Shown one piece after another: positions 11,701 to 22,593 of a stretch of DNA of 64,000 nucleotides (position 1 is the stretch's first letter; each line of letters opens with the position of its first letter). The stretch is taken from contig NC_091107.1 of the NCBI RefSeq assembly GCF_024713975.1, forward strand, positions 12,203,501-12,267,500, read 5' to 3'. The stretch comes from Paralichthys olivaceus. Taxonomy: Eukaryota; Chordata; Actinopteri; Pleuronectiformes; Paralichthyidae. The notes under the pieces were generated by a model, which made no database searches, had not been told where the DNA came from, and saw nothing but the letters and a program-made list of their open reading frames with translations. The translations under genes and the position numbers were made by a program.

Positions 11701-13398
11701 TAAGCATCCATCAGTGTCTGAATTAAAATTTTTGTTTCCAGTTCACTAGTTTATAGTGATGGGAAATTTGGCTCTTGTGGCTGTGCTCCTTTCCGGACTT
11801 TGGCATCCTACCAATTTCTTTTTTCATGTGTGGACGAGGTTTAATAGCACTAAATTCAACTTTAACTTCAACTTTATTTATATAGCACTTTAATTCACAG
11901 CATTCTTTGATCCAAAGTTCCTTACAAGACAAAAATAACAGTGAAATTAAAAACAGAACAGAAAATATTGCTATCATTATTATCACATCACCAATAATAG
12001 TAATAACAATAATAACAATACAAACAACAATAATAATACTAACAACACAACAATCTGGGCACATTGAATAAAATGTGTTTCAAATGACTTTTGAAAACTT
12101 CTATTGAGGGGGAGAATTGGATGATGGGGGGGGAGCCAGTGATGGAGAGGGCCCTGTCCCCACAACACTAAAATGATGTATTGCTCGACCTACCTTATCT
12201 GAGGTGTAAACATTACACAGGGTGACACGATATCAATGTAATAAATGAAGGAGGATCTTGTGTTCTCTCCGTTCACGTGAAATGGAATGTCATCATGGCT
12301 CGTTTCTCTTTGATGTTATTTTTCTTAATTTTGTTTTGTTCTGTGTTGTTTTATTCCCATGTATTTTGTAAAGCACTCAGGGTAACAAAACTCTAATCAG
12401 ATAGTTGCTGTTGAGGCAGTTTTGTGAATTTGTCTCCAAATCAAAATGATAAGTTTCAAATTTTTCCCTTACCTCACAATGTCTCACAATGTCTCACAAA
12501 TATCCTCAGTCCACAGACACTTCAGTGGCCTTGCATCTGTTGAGCCTCTGTCTTTTTGTTCGTCCCTGCAGAGCAGCTTCTGTTGAAAAATCACCTGGAA
12601 AAACTCAGTTTCCTGACAAAGTCGAGAAACTCGCTCGATGAAAAAGATGTCCATGCTAAACTTGGCGATAATGTAAGTTAGAAATCATCGAGCTGTGATG
12701 TGCCTCTAGTCTGTCTCACTCAAATCCTAAAGCTGAAGTTCTTCATCCAACTCTCCCATGCAGAGGAACGAATGTATCAGACATGCACTAGCTGCAAAAG
12801 GCATAACCACGGATAATCCAAAGGTTGCAGTGACTGAAAACTTCCTGTGCACGGGTGGTCGGAATCCTTATAGAGATCACATAGCATGCTCAGGTATGTG
12901 TTAAGGTTATAGCTCTACTTGACAAGGAGCTGGTTATCCCATAAACATACTTGAAGTGAGCTAAGCTAAGATCCTTTCATCACACACATACAGGAAAATA
13001 TCTGGCCAGAGTCTGAAGTCTATTATTTTTGTTGTGACTATATGCATGTGTATTTTTTGGGGACAGGCGACTCTGGAGGAGCTGTGTTCAAGAACTACGA
13101 GCATCGTACAATACAGGTGAAAAGCGATTATTATCCATGCATCCAATGTTATCCTGAGGTAACAGTTTGACCATGTGAGTTCTTGCTGATGTTGTAAAGT
13201 AACCAATGACCTCGTCCATAGGTTGGCGTGGTGAGCTGGGGAACCAAGAATCTTTGCTCAACGGGAGGTCTCGTAGAGTCAGACGACACCTCCAGAGATT
13301 TCCACATTAATCTTTTCAGAGTCGTCCCTTTTCTCAAATCTGTCCTGGCAAATGACACACAGGACGATTATGCACCAATTGTGTTTTTGAAGGATTAA
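2746..13398 (+). CDS. cfb: Complement factor B/C2-type serine protease, 18 exons, 765 aa
   Basis: Zymogen supplying the catalytic subunit of a C3 convertase; secreted to plasma. Exons: 2746-2803, 3718-3927, 4040-4225, 4330-4506, 4966-5052, 5320-5459, 7556-7703, 7800-7931, 8912-9022, 9117-9251, 10447-10556, 10739-10868, 11083-11221, 11404-11480, 12572-12672, 12764-12893, 13067-13116, 13222-13398; all GT-AG, phases agree. Length 765 aa against 764 in human CFB, with the same 18-exon plan. Domains: signal peptide (1 to about 20), three CCP/sushi domains (about 21-210, one exon each), linker, von Willebrand A domain (about 257-460) with MIDAS residues D263, S265, S267 and probable T342, then a trypsin-like domain with catalytic H520 (TAAHCF), D571 (YDYDIAL) and S693 (GDSGG) and a RDFHINLF tail. 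The factor D site reads K246-K247, not Arg-Lys. Teleost factor B and C2 are hard to separate by eye; factor B is favoured by length and sequence. Confidence 0.93.
3937..3974. repeat. (GAT)n microsatellite in cfb intron 2
   Basis: About a dozen GAT/GATGCT units start roughly 10 bp after the exon 2 donor and run through the short 112-bp intron. Confidence 0.9.
6440..6852. mobile_element. Degenerate dispersed repeat in cfb intron 6, related to 16099-16324
   Basis: The stretch contains phrases typical of a common teleost short DNA element (a gccccctgttggttggctgc block; atggcagcattcatatactt) and shares several blocks with the element at 16099-16324: atcgccg, ccaaatg..tagatggcagc, and an end in catctttata. 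The ends are approximate. The rest of the 2.1-kb intron (5460-7555) shows nothing else recognisable. Confidence 0.45.
8461..8835 (+). mobile_element. TTAA-flanked MITE, copy 2 (full length, 375 bp) in cfb intron 8
   Basis: It has the same terminal sequences as copy 1 (TTAAAGGTTCAGTGTGTAGA and TCTTACACACTGGACCTTTAA in inverted orientation), exactly the same length, and is colinear throughout with scattered substitutions. It lies in the intron between the exons ending at 7931 and starting at 8912, same orientation as copy 1. Confidence 0.8.
9802..10007 (-). mobile_element. TTAA-flanked MITE, copy 3 (truncated, inverted) in cfb intron 10
   Basis: Reverse-oriented, with one intact TTAA end (acacaatgaacctttaa, 9991-10007). 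It lacks the other terminal third present in copies 1 and 2. The left limit is set where similarity to the full copies stops. Confidence 0.65.
11862..12190. mobile_element. Fragment of a common teleost dispersed repeat in cfb intron 14
   Basis: The block begins with ttcaactttatttatatagc and continues with phrases seen widely in fish repeats (cttacaagac, a gtgtttcaaatgacttttg block, gagagggccctgtcccc). A related-looking tail with tttgtaaagcactcaggg occurs at about 12360. An AAC/AAT-rich simple stretch at 11985-12050 lies inside it. I do not know the family name with confidence. Confidence 0.45.
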
Positions 13399-13686
13399 AT
13401 TCATTTATATGCTGCAGTTTGGTTCGTTATTTCATTTATATGATTTATTTTTTCAAAAACATTGGTTAATGTTATTTTGCTAGATGATCGGCGATGACTG
13501 AATTCATCCAACATTCAATCAGTATTTCCTGAGTGTTGGTTCAGAATAGAAAGATGCAAAATTATAAAATGTTTGTATCAAATACATGCATGCAAATAGC
13601 TATCAGTTATGTTTTTCAGAACTGTATCCTGTCTGCACATTCATTTATTCACCATTTTCAGTGGCCAACCAGTTTGTAAACAACTC

Positions 13687-13692
13687 AATAAA
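13687..13692 (+). terminator. Polyadenylation signal of cfb
   Basis: AATAAA lies 289 bp after the cfb stop codon, the first canonical signal downstream. Confidence 0.7.
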
Positions 13693-16098
13693 TCAGTATT
13701 AACCTGGGTCTGCACTTGTCTTTTTAAGAGAAACTGATCCAAACGCACCCTGAATTAATATACCAACGTTTTACAAAGTGGTACTATTTTGATGTCACCG
13801 ACTGTTGGGGCATTGATAATGTTAGAGGACGATAAGCAGAATTACCTTATGATGGATCTTTTGCTATGTTTTATTTATCAGGTACAAAAACTAGAGACGA
13901 CTGTTCCTCTCCATTGCACATGTTATCATGTATCGTTGTATTTACTGTTTAATGATACATTGAATTTATCCATGTCCTTATCTCTTGGTACAACTGCTTT
14001 GAGTCTCATTTAAAGTTTAATTTTGACCAACTCAGACACAGTCACAATTTGATAAAACTTAAAACTAGAATGGCACTCAGTAAAGTACACAGCATCCCTC
14101 CACAAAGGCCCAACAGTCAGCACCAAAATTCACACAGATTAGATCAGTAGATGAGATCAGTCCCCTAAAATCCATGAATTATTCTCTGGGAAAATGTTGA
14201 AAAACATCCAATCTCACAAAGAAAGTGATAAAAAATTCTTAGGTCTGGTTTCTCCTTATCTGCATGATCACATGCAAACAACAAACAAACCCAAAGGCCG
14301 GAGAAAAAACAGCCAGCAGCCATAAATGACAGCCACCAATGTCACAATTGCCAAAGTTCAAGATGTTTTAATATCAGACTGTAGACGCAGGAACATATAT
14401 TTTATATAATGTTTGTTAATTAAATGGATAAAATAATGCAAACTTCAATATTTTGTAAGATGCACATTCATCATTGTCTCTATGCAGGAGGACACTCAGA
14501 AAATTATTTGAATTATAATCTACATGACGCGCTGTTTATGCATTCACAACCACAGTTTCCTTCTGTCAGGCCTTTTCCACACCTGCATCAAAAAGGGGAA
14601 AAGAATGACTACAGCACTTAAAAGGTTTCATTAAAACTCTTTTATGGACGCTGCTCTGCTGAGGGAGCCGTCCAGCTCCCCCTCAGGTCAGTGACTCAGG
14701 GCCCATTTCCAGCTCTCTGCACCGGCCTACGCAATGCGGACACTCGGCCTGGCAGTGTGCCGAGTCGGATCATTCAAATTAGATTTAGTGGAAAGTTAAT
14801 TTCTTATTTTGGTGGGTGATTACGTTTGTTTTTTCTTTCCCTCTCTGTTCGTCAGATGGGACTGAATTGAGTTTGTCGTTCATGGCCTTGTTTTTACAGC
14901 CCACAAATAACTGCCCACTCAATGATTTATTTTGGTCCGAGCCAGTTTATGGCTTCAAATCATGTTATTTTACTGTGTAACTAGGATCGGTTTGACCATT
15001 ACGCATTTGCCTCGGCGAAAATTTACATTTAGAAATTCTCTTTACCGATGCATATTGGCTAAATGTCCAACGTGAAAGAACAGTGGTGAATTTTCAACAT
15101 CAATGTCCTGACATGGTGAACCTCGTGTGTGAGGGAGCGTCCTGCATGTGTGTGTGTGTTGTGGTGGTGCATCGGGTGATGTAGCGGCGTCCCATGGGAG
15201 CATTCATCTGGTTTCCCTTTAACTAATTGGGAGAGAGGGAAGAGGGGGTGAATGGGATGAGGAAGGGAGGCAGAGACAGAAGAAGACAGACTGTGTGAGA
15301 GGAGGGACGAATGGTGGAGGCCTAATTGAATGAAACCCACTCCTGGTCTCAGATGCTGTAAAACCAGGACCACTCTTTATCGAATCCCACCGGGGGGGAC
15401 TCAGGAGCCACTCTGTCTTTATATTGTTTGGAGCATCACCTGATAATGCAAACGTCCTGTACCCAGCCTTCAATTTACACAAAGCTGAAACCCTTCAACT
15501 GTAATCAATCTACAGCTAAACGGATCAGTGTTTGGATAAAGCTGCACAAATGGAGACAGCATATATATATATATCCAGGGCGGCCTCACTCAACCCCCCC
15601 TTCCTTCTTCCTCACTCCCTATTCAACGCAAGCACACGCAGCATATTCCTGATGAAGCATCCTACTGTTTAAACTCTGGCTGATCTGTCTCTCTGCAATC
15701 CCTAAATCAACCTTATGGGCCATTTTAGAAATTACTACCATTAGGAACTGCATACATACACTTTTCCAGGCATTTGTGCTCAGAAAAGCAGGTCACGCTC
15801 ACATGCATTCGTAGTTTCTGCTGATCCTGATGCTCCGATATTAAATTATAGACGGCAGAGGAGGTTTTCCTTGTTATTAAACTTTAATGTCAAATATCCA
15901 TCTGGGTAAATTTTTCAGAGATGAGCTTATGAAATACATCAAACTTGTCAACAAAGTATTTTCTTTCAGTTTGTTCTTATTCATTAACTTAGCACAAGGT
16001 GGATGATGGGAAACAACTAGCCTGACTCTTATAAGTGAATACATTATTTTACCAGCATTTCTTAAGCCCACTAATACTTAATATGTGGTTTGTTTAAT

Positions 16099-16324
16099 CC
16101 AAAGACTGAATATAAAGACAAGAGTGGATGGGACATGGACCAAACTAAAAAGTCGAATACCACATCAGATCACATTTGTTATCGCCGCTCCAATCCCCGA
16201 TTGCTAATGTGCAGATTCTTACTCCAAATGTGCTAGATGGCAGCGTTAGTATTCAAGATATTTTGGCTTCATTATAGAGACAGGAAGGGAAGACACATCG
16301 TCCATCTTTACATACAGTCTATGG
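16099..16324. mobile_element. Short MITE with CATAGACTGTATATAA-type ends
   Basis: The left end (ccaaagactgaatataaaga) and the right end (tctttacatacagtctatgg) are imperfect inverted repeats of each other. The body contains no reading frame. The same terminal word appears at 27575-27592 and part of the body at 6440-6852, so it is a dispersed family. Confidence 0.65.
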
Positions 16325-17763
16325 TTTAATGTATAGCATATTTAGCATATATAAGTATTTGCTTATGAGCTAGCTTATTCACAGTTTTCCCCCTTCTGGA
16401 TCATTATTCTAAGCTAATGCATATACTGTGATATTTGTAATTTTTGGAAAGACATGAGAGTGGTATTTATTATCAGCAAGAAAGCAAATCAGAGAATGCA
16501 AAATGCAAAACTGACATTATTCAAGTTTTTTAAATCTAAAATATTTTAAATGATGATAAAAATGAATAAATAGCCGTTCATAAGATCACCAAGGACAAAC
16601 AATCCCCTTAAATTAGATTAAGGCAGCACAAAATTACACGCACTCATAGATACTGTATCTGTCCTCTAAATATGCCAGATATTTTTCATCAAAATGCATG
16701 GTTTATTCCCTGAGAAATAGATGAAAATATATTTTTAAAAACAGTTTTGATGAAAGAGATTATAAATTCCTTGAACCACCCCTTTGTCCACATCCACGCC
16801 AAAATGAAATGGGTACTTTCTTGACCAATGTCTCATCCTTCCACCAAGTTTCATGAAAACCTGTCATCTTGCACAATCCCACTGACTGACATTTGCACCA
16901 AAACAATGCATGTTTTAGTTTTGTCGAATGCAAGTCCTGATTTCTTTTTTTCCATCAAATCAATAATAACAATTTCTAAACCATAAATCATTTAAGCCTC
17001 TGAAGAAAAATCCAACACCAAGAGATCCCTGAAAACAGACGATACAGTTTTGGTTTTGTGACAAGCTCGATTTCTCCATTTGTGTTTGGGTCTGTCCTCT
17101 TTTACGCAGTTTGAAGTGAATATGACTTGATTGGTAGGAGGGTGATGTCATGACAGTTGTGAGGATGTTTGTTTTGTTCCGAAGTCTCTGCTAATCAAAT
17201 CCGATGAAACCACACCCACACAGTCCAGATATGCATATCTATTTTTGAACTTCAATCAAAAGATCTTTTCATGCAGAAACATTTGAGATTCAGAATCAAG
17301 CATCAATATTCGAGTAAAGAAAGATCCAGTGTTGCTCCTCATTGTCAGGCGTTATCTCTCTCGTGCTATGTCCTGAAATACAATAAGCTAGAAAATGAGA
17401 GAAAATATTTTAAAACATCCCTTATCGAGTTAGAGGGGATCATTTTCATGTAACACTTTGGTAACGATAATACCCGGAGCTTAAGTAATAAAAGAAGGAG
17501 TGAAATCTGCCTCTTGTCAGCGTTTACGATGAGAAGCACTTGCATGATTAGATGTCTCGCAATCGATGCAGCCTCTTCTCCCAATCATTAAGACTGCTCT
17601 TAACAGATTACAGCCCCCTCCCAAACACGCACAGTCGTCTCTCCTCCTCCTCGTGCTCCTCCTTCTGTCTCACAGACTCAGGAGGAGACTTGCATCTTTT
17701 GCACTTCTTCTGCTTTTTCTCTGAATTTCAACCTTTTTTGGGAGCATTTTTCTTACACCTGAA

Positions 17764-17782
17764 GCAGCAGCAGCAGCAGCAG
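17764..17782 (+). repeat. (CAG)6 run in the layn 5' region
   Basis: Six CAG units are read directly, 107 bp upstream of the layn start codon, probably in the transcribed leader. They are not in the layn frame. Confidence 0.85.
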
Positions 17783-17888
17783 AGTTTACCTCACCTGAGC
17801 TCCACAGACGAAGGAATGAGAAAGACTAAACTGAAATACAAGAGGTGGTGGTGAACTGGTGACTACGACAGATCCCTCCATACTACCA

Positions 17889-20800
17889 ATGGATCTGCTC
17901 ACAATCGTCATCTGTCACGTTCTGCTTTTGTTTTTTGATCCATCCGCAGCCACAAGCCTCATCACAGGTAACTGCACACACAAAACACACAAAAAAACTC
18001 AAAACACAGCACAAAAACCCACCTCCTGATTCACTTGTGGATCTGTCTTTGATTTGCCTTCCTGACTCTACACTGGATGTTCTGACACAAAGCGGATATA
18101 TTTGAAGCTAGAGGTAGGAGACACACTGCTAAAAATATAATATTTTTAAAGACTTCCTGAACTAACCGTGTACCTTTAGTCATGTGTATAAAATTCCAAT
18201 TATTCTCTGAGTGAGGTCATTTGCTGTAGTTGATACATATGAAGAAATATCAGTGCACACCATGTGTGACAAAGTGTGTGTATGTGTGTAGGTCAGCGTG
18301 TGTGCAAGGCAGGGAAAGGGAAGCCCTGTTACAAGCTGGCCTACTTCTCCGAGCTCCGGCGGAGGCTGAACTTCGTCGAGGCCGAGCTCGCCTGCAGACG
18401 AGATGGAGGGCAGCTGCTGAGCGTGGAGTCAGAGTCTGAGCAGAAGATCATAGAGCAGCTCATCACAGAGCTCCGCCCGACGGATGGAGACTTCTGGATT
18501 GGTCTGCGGCGCAACGGAGGAGGCTCGGACAGCAGCTCGGACTGCTCGACGCTGTACTACTGGCTGGATGGCAGCAAGTCCACATTTAGGTGCGTAAAGA
18601 CTAGAGGGTCAAAGAAATTTAAAGGGGTCAAAATGAGAGATTCTTTGAGCAATAAATTAAAATGTCAAATTCTCTTGTACAATGACGAATTTTATTGAAG
18701 AGAGGGTTTTCCTCATTCATGTGTTCCCATGAAGGCTCTCAATTTATACTAGATATTCATTGTTGTCTATACCAGAGGTTCTCCAATTCTTCTCAGCCAA
18801 AGACCCATGACAAGATAGAAAATATTCCAGGGATCCCCTCATTGAAAAATTTGACATAACATATTTGTTTACACTTCTACTGAGTTATATAAAAGAACAA
18901 CAAAAGAGAAATGTCTTAGTAAATAGAGACTTTATCAACATAGGTCGCCCATATAGCATGATCATTGTAATTGGTCTGCAGACCCACGTTTGAGAACCAT
19001 TGGTCTACTGCACTAATATATAAAAAAATATATAAAATTGGCTGATATTCTTTTCTTACGTGAGTAAATAATGTAAATGTACCAAAAAATACATGTTGAG
19101 GTCTCATAGGGACCTTTTTTTTTTTTTTACTATTACTATTGAAATTAAAAGACGAAATTTTGAAATACTGAAATTTGAAGATGTAAGTTACAGATGTCCA
19201 CTGAGGAAGCTTTGAGCAAAGTGAATCTGTTCACGTTCATGTGTGTGATTGTAGGAACTGGCACTGGGACGAGCCTTCATGCGGCTACGAGGTATGTGTG
19301 GTGATGTATCACCAGCCTTCTGCACCCCCGGGTCTGGGCGGACTCTACATGTTCCAGTGGAACGACGACAACTGCGAAACCAAGAACAACTTCATCTGCA
19401 AATACACTGCAGGTACTACTACTACTACTACTTATTCTGAATTACGTTTATTTGAAAATGCTTGAAGTTTGTTGACTGAGATTCATGTTCTCCTCAGAGA
19501 AGCCACCGGACCTACCCCCCTCTCCCAACTTCACTCAAACAGGTAAAACTGCTCAGCAGAGATTTTGGATACTTTAAGAGTGACTTTGCTGAATATAGAG
19601 TGACAGTCAGGATGACTCTCGTTACAGATGTCTTCCCTGCATCTGTGCTGCCATGGAACCCAAGTGACCACAACCGGGACAGAAGTACAGGTTGATTCCT
19701 ATTGATGAACTTATCAGTAGTTTTCTGCAGAGAAAAGTCAGAGAATGTCAAATCCAAACACCGGTCGGTCACTAAATCTGCATCTCTTTCTTTTAGCTAT
19801 GAACTTGGTTTATGTCATCATTCCCACCATCCCCCTGATACTGCTGTTGCTGACAGTGACCGGAGTCTGCTGCTTCAAACTGCTTGGCAGACGGTGAGGG
19901 TCCAAAACAAAGGCAAAAGTCTACAGACAAATACAAGTTTTAATTCAACATAAGATTAAAAAAATTCCAACAATCACAATTTGAAACGTGAGCTTCGGTG
20001 ACCTCTGTTCAATTGTAATTCAAATATGAATCCATTCATCAGTGAACAGACCAGCTGCAGGGTTGCAATTTTACTATATTAGTCAAATCTTTTCCACACA
20101 AGCATTATATAATATGTTATCATATGTTAAATGTAGTTGTCAGTTGTAATTATTTTGTTACATAGTGAAAAAATACAACATCACAAATAGTGTGCCCTCA
20201 TGTTAAACGTAAAGGATCAGTCTGGGGATATTTGACTTAATGTCCACGTGTCCCAACTAACAATGTTTTACTGAATACTCTCCTGACCTTCCTACCCAGA
20301 CTGAACACTAAATGTTTAAAATAGAATCACAAATGTAGTCAAATGGGAGTAAATAGAGCAATTGCTGTGGTCTATGATAAACTGCGGATTGATAAACACT
20401 AGGAAATATTTGCATGAACAAAACATTGTTTGTGGGATTTGTTAAAAATAAACTACAGGGCCTGTGTTCATTGAAATGAAGGAACATGTCTAAGTGCAAG
20501 TTGTGGGTCATTAACTTACATATCTGTACAACAATGGATACATCTTGTTATATAGCTTCCCACAGGTTAGTAGGATCTGTTCAATAAGACACTAATATTC
20601 TCTGACTCAAAACCTATTGTGAAGTTAAAATCGACAGCTCTGTCTCAGATCATGAAATCCACCTGTTTGGATTCACATCAAGAAAACTTTTGCTATACAT
20701 CTTCTGTAAATCTTCCTTATGTTTCTCTCTCTGTGACACAGAAAGAAAAAACAGCAGAAATCCGAGGTTTGCCAGACGGACCCGGGCCTTTGCCCCAGCC

Positions 20801-21447
20801 CAGCCCCAACTGACGTCTACAACGTCATTCGCTCCCAGAAGGACGATGACCTGGTTTCAACTCGCCCACAAACCAAAAACACCTCCTTCCTCTGCTCCTC
20901 TCCAGATACTCCCACAGGTGACTACGACAACCTGGGCGGTCGGGACACAGAGAGCGGCTTTGTGACTCTTGCAAGCACAGAGAGCTGCTTCCTCAACTTA
21001 GACCTCAACGACCACAGCCTCGGACGGCGTGGCACCCGTGACTTCTACGACACCAGCTTGGGCCGCTCAGGGAAGAGGGAACTGAATGACGGCAGCCTGG
21101 GCCGCACGGGGCACAAAGAGTTTTATGACAGGAGTCTTGGTCGTCGAACGACAAAGAGTGAGCATTACGGCAGCAGTGTGTACGGGGACCATGGACTGTA
21201 TGACGGCAGCATCAGTGGAGGGAGTAACCTCTATGATCCCAAACTGAGGCCTGGAAGTCAAACAGTGAAAGCCGACCTCTATCAGACGTACAACGGCAAG
21301 GAAGATAGTTACCAGACCTGCCTCGGAACATACGGAAACCGAAAATCCTTCCAAGCTAATCTGGATAACTACAGGAATGGCCTGAATCTTGAAGGCGGGA
21401 GAAGATACTTCAATGAACAAGAATGGATCAACAGAGAAAGCTACTGA
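17889..21447 (+). CDS. layn: Layilin, C-type lectin membrane receptor, 7 exons, 481 aa
   Basis: Single-pass hyaluronan-binding receptor that links to talin inside the cell. Exons: 17889-17967, 18292-18589, 19255-19412, 19498-19542, 19628-19690, 19797-19893, 20742-21447; phases agree. Order: signal peptide (1 to about 22), C-type lectin domain (about 28-178) with DFWIGLRR, the strongly conserved VCVVMYHQPSAP and MFQWNDDNC, a short Pro-rich stalk in two tiny exons, a transmembrane helix (about 216-238), then a cytoplasmic tail with layilin landmarks YNVIR (273-277) and ESGFVTL (317-323). The tail is about 100 residues longer than in human layilin (about 380 aa in total). The extra part holds four 13-residue SLGR repeats (about 336-385) and Tyr-rich sequence to the end. 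Chondrolectin is the nearest alternative, but the tail motifs point to layilin. Confidence 0.95.
18773..19002. mobile_element. hAT-type MITE in layn intron 2
   Basis: The left end CAGAGGTTCTCCAATTC and the right end TTTGAGAACCATTG form the imperfect inverted repeat CAGNGGTTCTCAAA typical of vertebrate hAT MITEs. The inside keeps phrases such as cccatgacaaga and ctgcagacccacg known from such elements. It is non-coding. Confidence 0.6.
21007..21162 (+). repeat. 39-bp (13-residue) tandem repeat inside layn exon 7
   Basis: SLGR recurs in the protein at residues 339, 352, 365 and 378, exactly 13 residues apart. Between copies, FYD and LND alternate: S-L-G-R-x-G-x-x-(D/E)-(F/L)-(Y/N)-D-x. The DNA copies have diverged at silent sites, so the repeat is not recent. 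Confidence 0.85.
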
Positions 21448-22096
21448 TTCTCCACACATCTCCTTCTTTGTGTGTGTATGTACAATTGTGGACAGGGACA
21501 AAAAAACTGCATGTATGTGGTTGTAATTGTTTGTTTGGTATGTTTCTAAAACCTTTCAGGTTAAAAATCAGGTGTTCAAAGTACATTTTGTCGCTGTATC
21601 TTTTAAATTAGTGTGTGAATGTGTATGTGTGTGTATGTGTGTGTAAAGCAGCCTCTTTGCATGGCCTTGTCATGCTGCCCTTGCTCTGTTGAATATCTAT
21701 GGACGTCTTGGACCATTATGTTACCTGTGCCTGAAGATACTGTGTTAATCACACCCTAGTTTACCTGATATTAGCAGGCTACCTCGTACAGAATGAGACA
21801 CAAGTGTGTTTTTGACATGGCCTTAAACTGAAAGATGTCCTGAAAAATACACTTATTCCTTCATTTTTAATGGTCTTGTATATCTTTTAAAGTAAATCAA
21901 ACAATGCTTTTGAGAGTAAAGGTGGTCATGCAGTGAATTCAGCTTGAGTGCCTGCAGCCTGTCCACAGCAACGGCATGATACAGAAGAGAATGATAAAAT
22001 ATAGCATCATATTGATATTATTATCTATTCAGAATGTCTAATGCCTTGACATCTCTCCTGTAAGTGAGAGTGCTTTGTATGTTTGTTACATCTTCA

Positions 22097-22102
22097 AATA
22101 AA
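22097..22102 (+). terminator. Polyadenylation signal of layn
   Basis: AATAAA lies about 650 bp after the layn stop. The opposing alg9 signal begins only 46 bp further on. Confidence 0.75.
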
Positions 22103-22148
22103 ATGAGATTATGGTGGAAACCAGGATTGTATTCACAGTCAGTCGTGT

Positions 22149-22154
22149 TTTATT
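22149..22154 (-). terminator. Polyadenylation signal of alg9
   Basis: TTTATT on the plus strand is AATAAA on the minus strand, 440 bp beyond the alg9 stop codon. The stretch 22155-22593 is then the alg9 3' untranslated region; it contains a short AC run near 22409-22425. Confidence 0.6.
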
Positions 22155-22593
22155 CATATGTCAACTTAAATTAATAACACAGCCTCGTCTCATCTACACG
22201 CTCACACTCAACAGCACACACAAGAAAACACTGTTCAAGTGCAGATGAGCAAACACTACAAGATTTCATAGACACATTGTTCAGAAAAAAATTATTCAGG
22301 CCGCATTTTCAAGTGATGTATAAAAAAAGAAAAAGACATTTGAGTATAACGGCCTGTCCTGGGCTAAAATCTTGTAGTTTGCATCCACTATAATACATTC
22401 AATTACGCACACACACACACACACAGACGTAATGTCCTTAAAGGGTCCGATATCTTCGAATGTTTCATGAGACAAATACTTTGAAACACATGCAGTCACA
22501 CACGTCCAACAATCACACACAAATACCAGTTTTGTTGAGGGGAAGTGATTGATTTCTGTGGTCAGGATTTTGGGCCGGGCTGAGGTTCAAAGG

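Larger units (their letters stand above)
13693..17888. other. cfb-layn intergenic region, including the layn 5' leader
   Basis: No protein gene is seen. One MITE (16099-16324) and a short TA run (about 15561-15573) are present. About 14636-15420 differs in texture from its surroundings, with TAATT-type words embedded in moderately GC-rich sequence and no repeat signature, and may be conserved regulatory DNA. Roughly the last 300 bp are pyrimidine-rich, contain a (CAG)6 run at 17764-17782 and probably supply the layn 5' leader. Confidence 0.5.

Noticed and set aside
11723-12064. Minus-strand frame with long runs of I, V and L
   Set aside because: It comes from AAT/AAC-rich simple sequence within a dispersed repeat. 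The hydrophobic run is a composition effect.
17552-17854. 100-residue frame before layn with a QQQQQ run
   Set aside because: It is the layn 5' leader read in another frame; the run comes from the CAG repeat.
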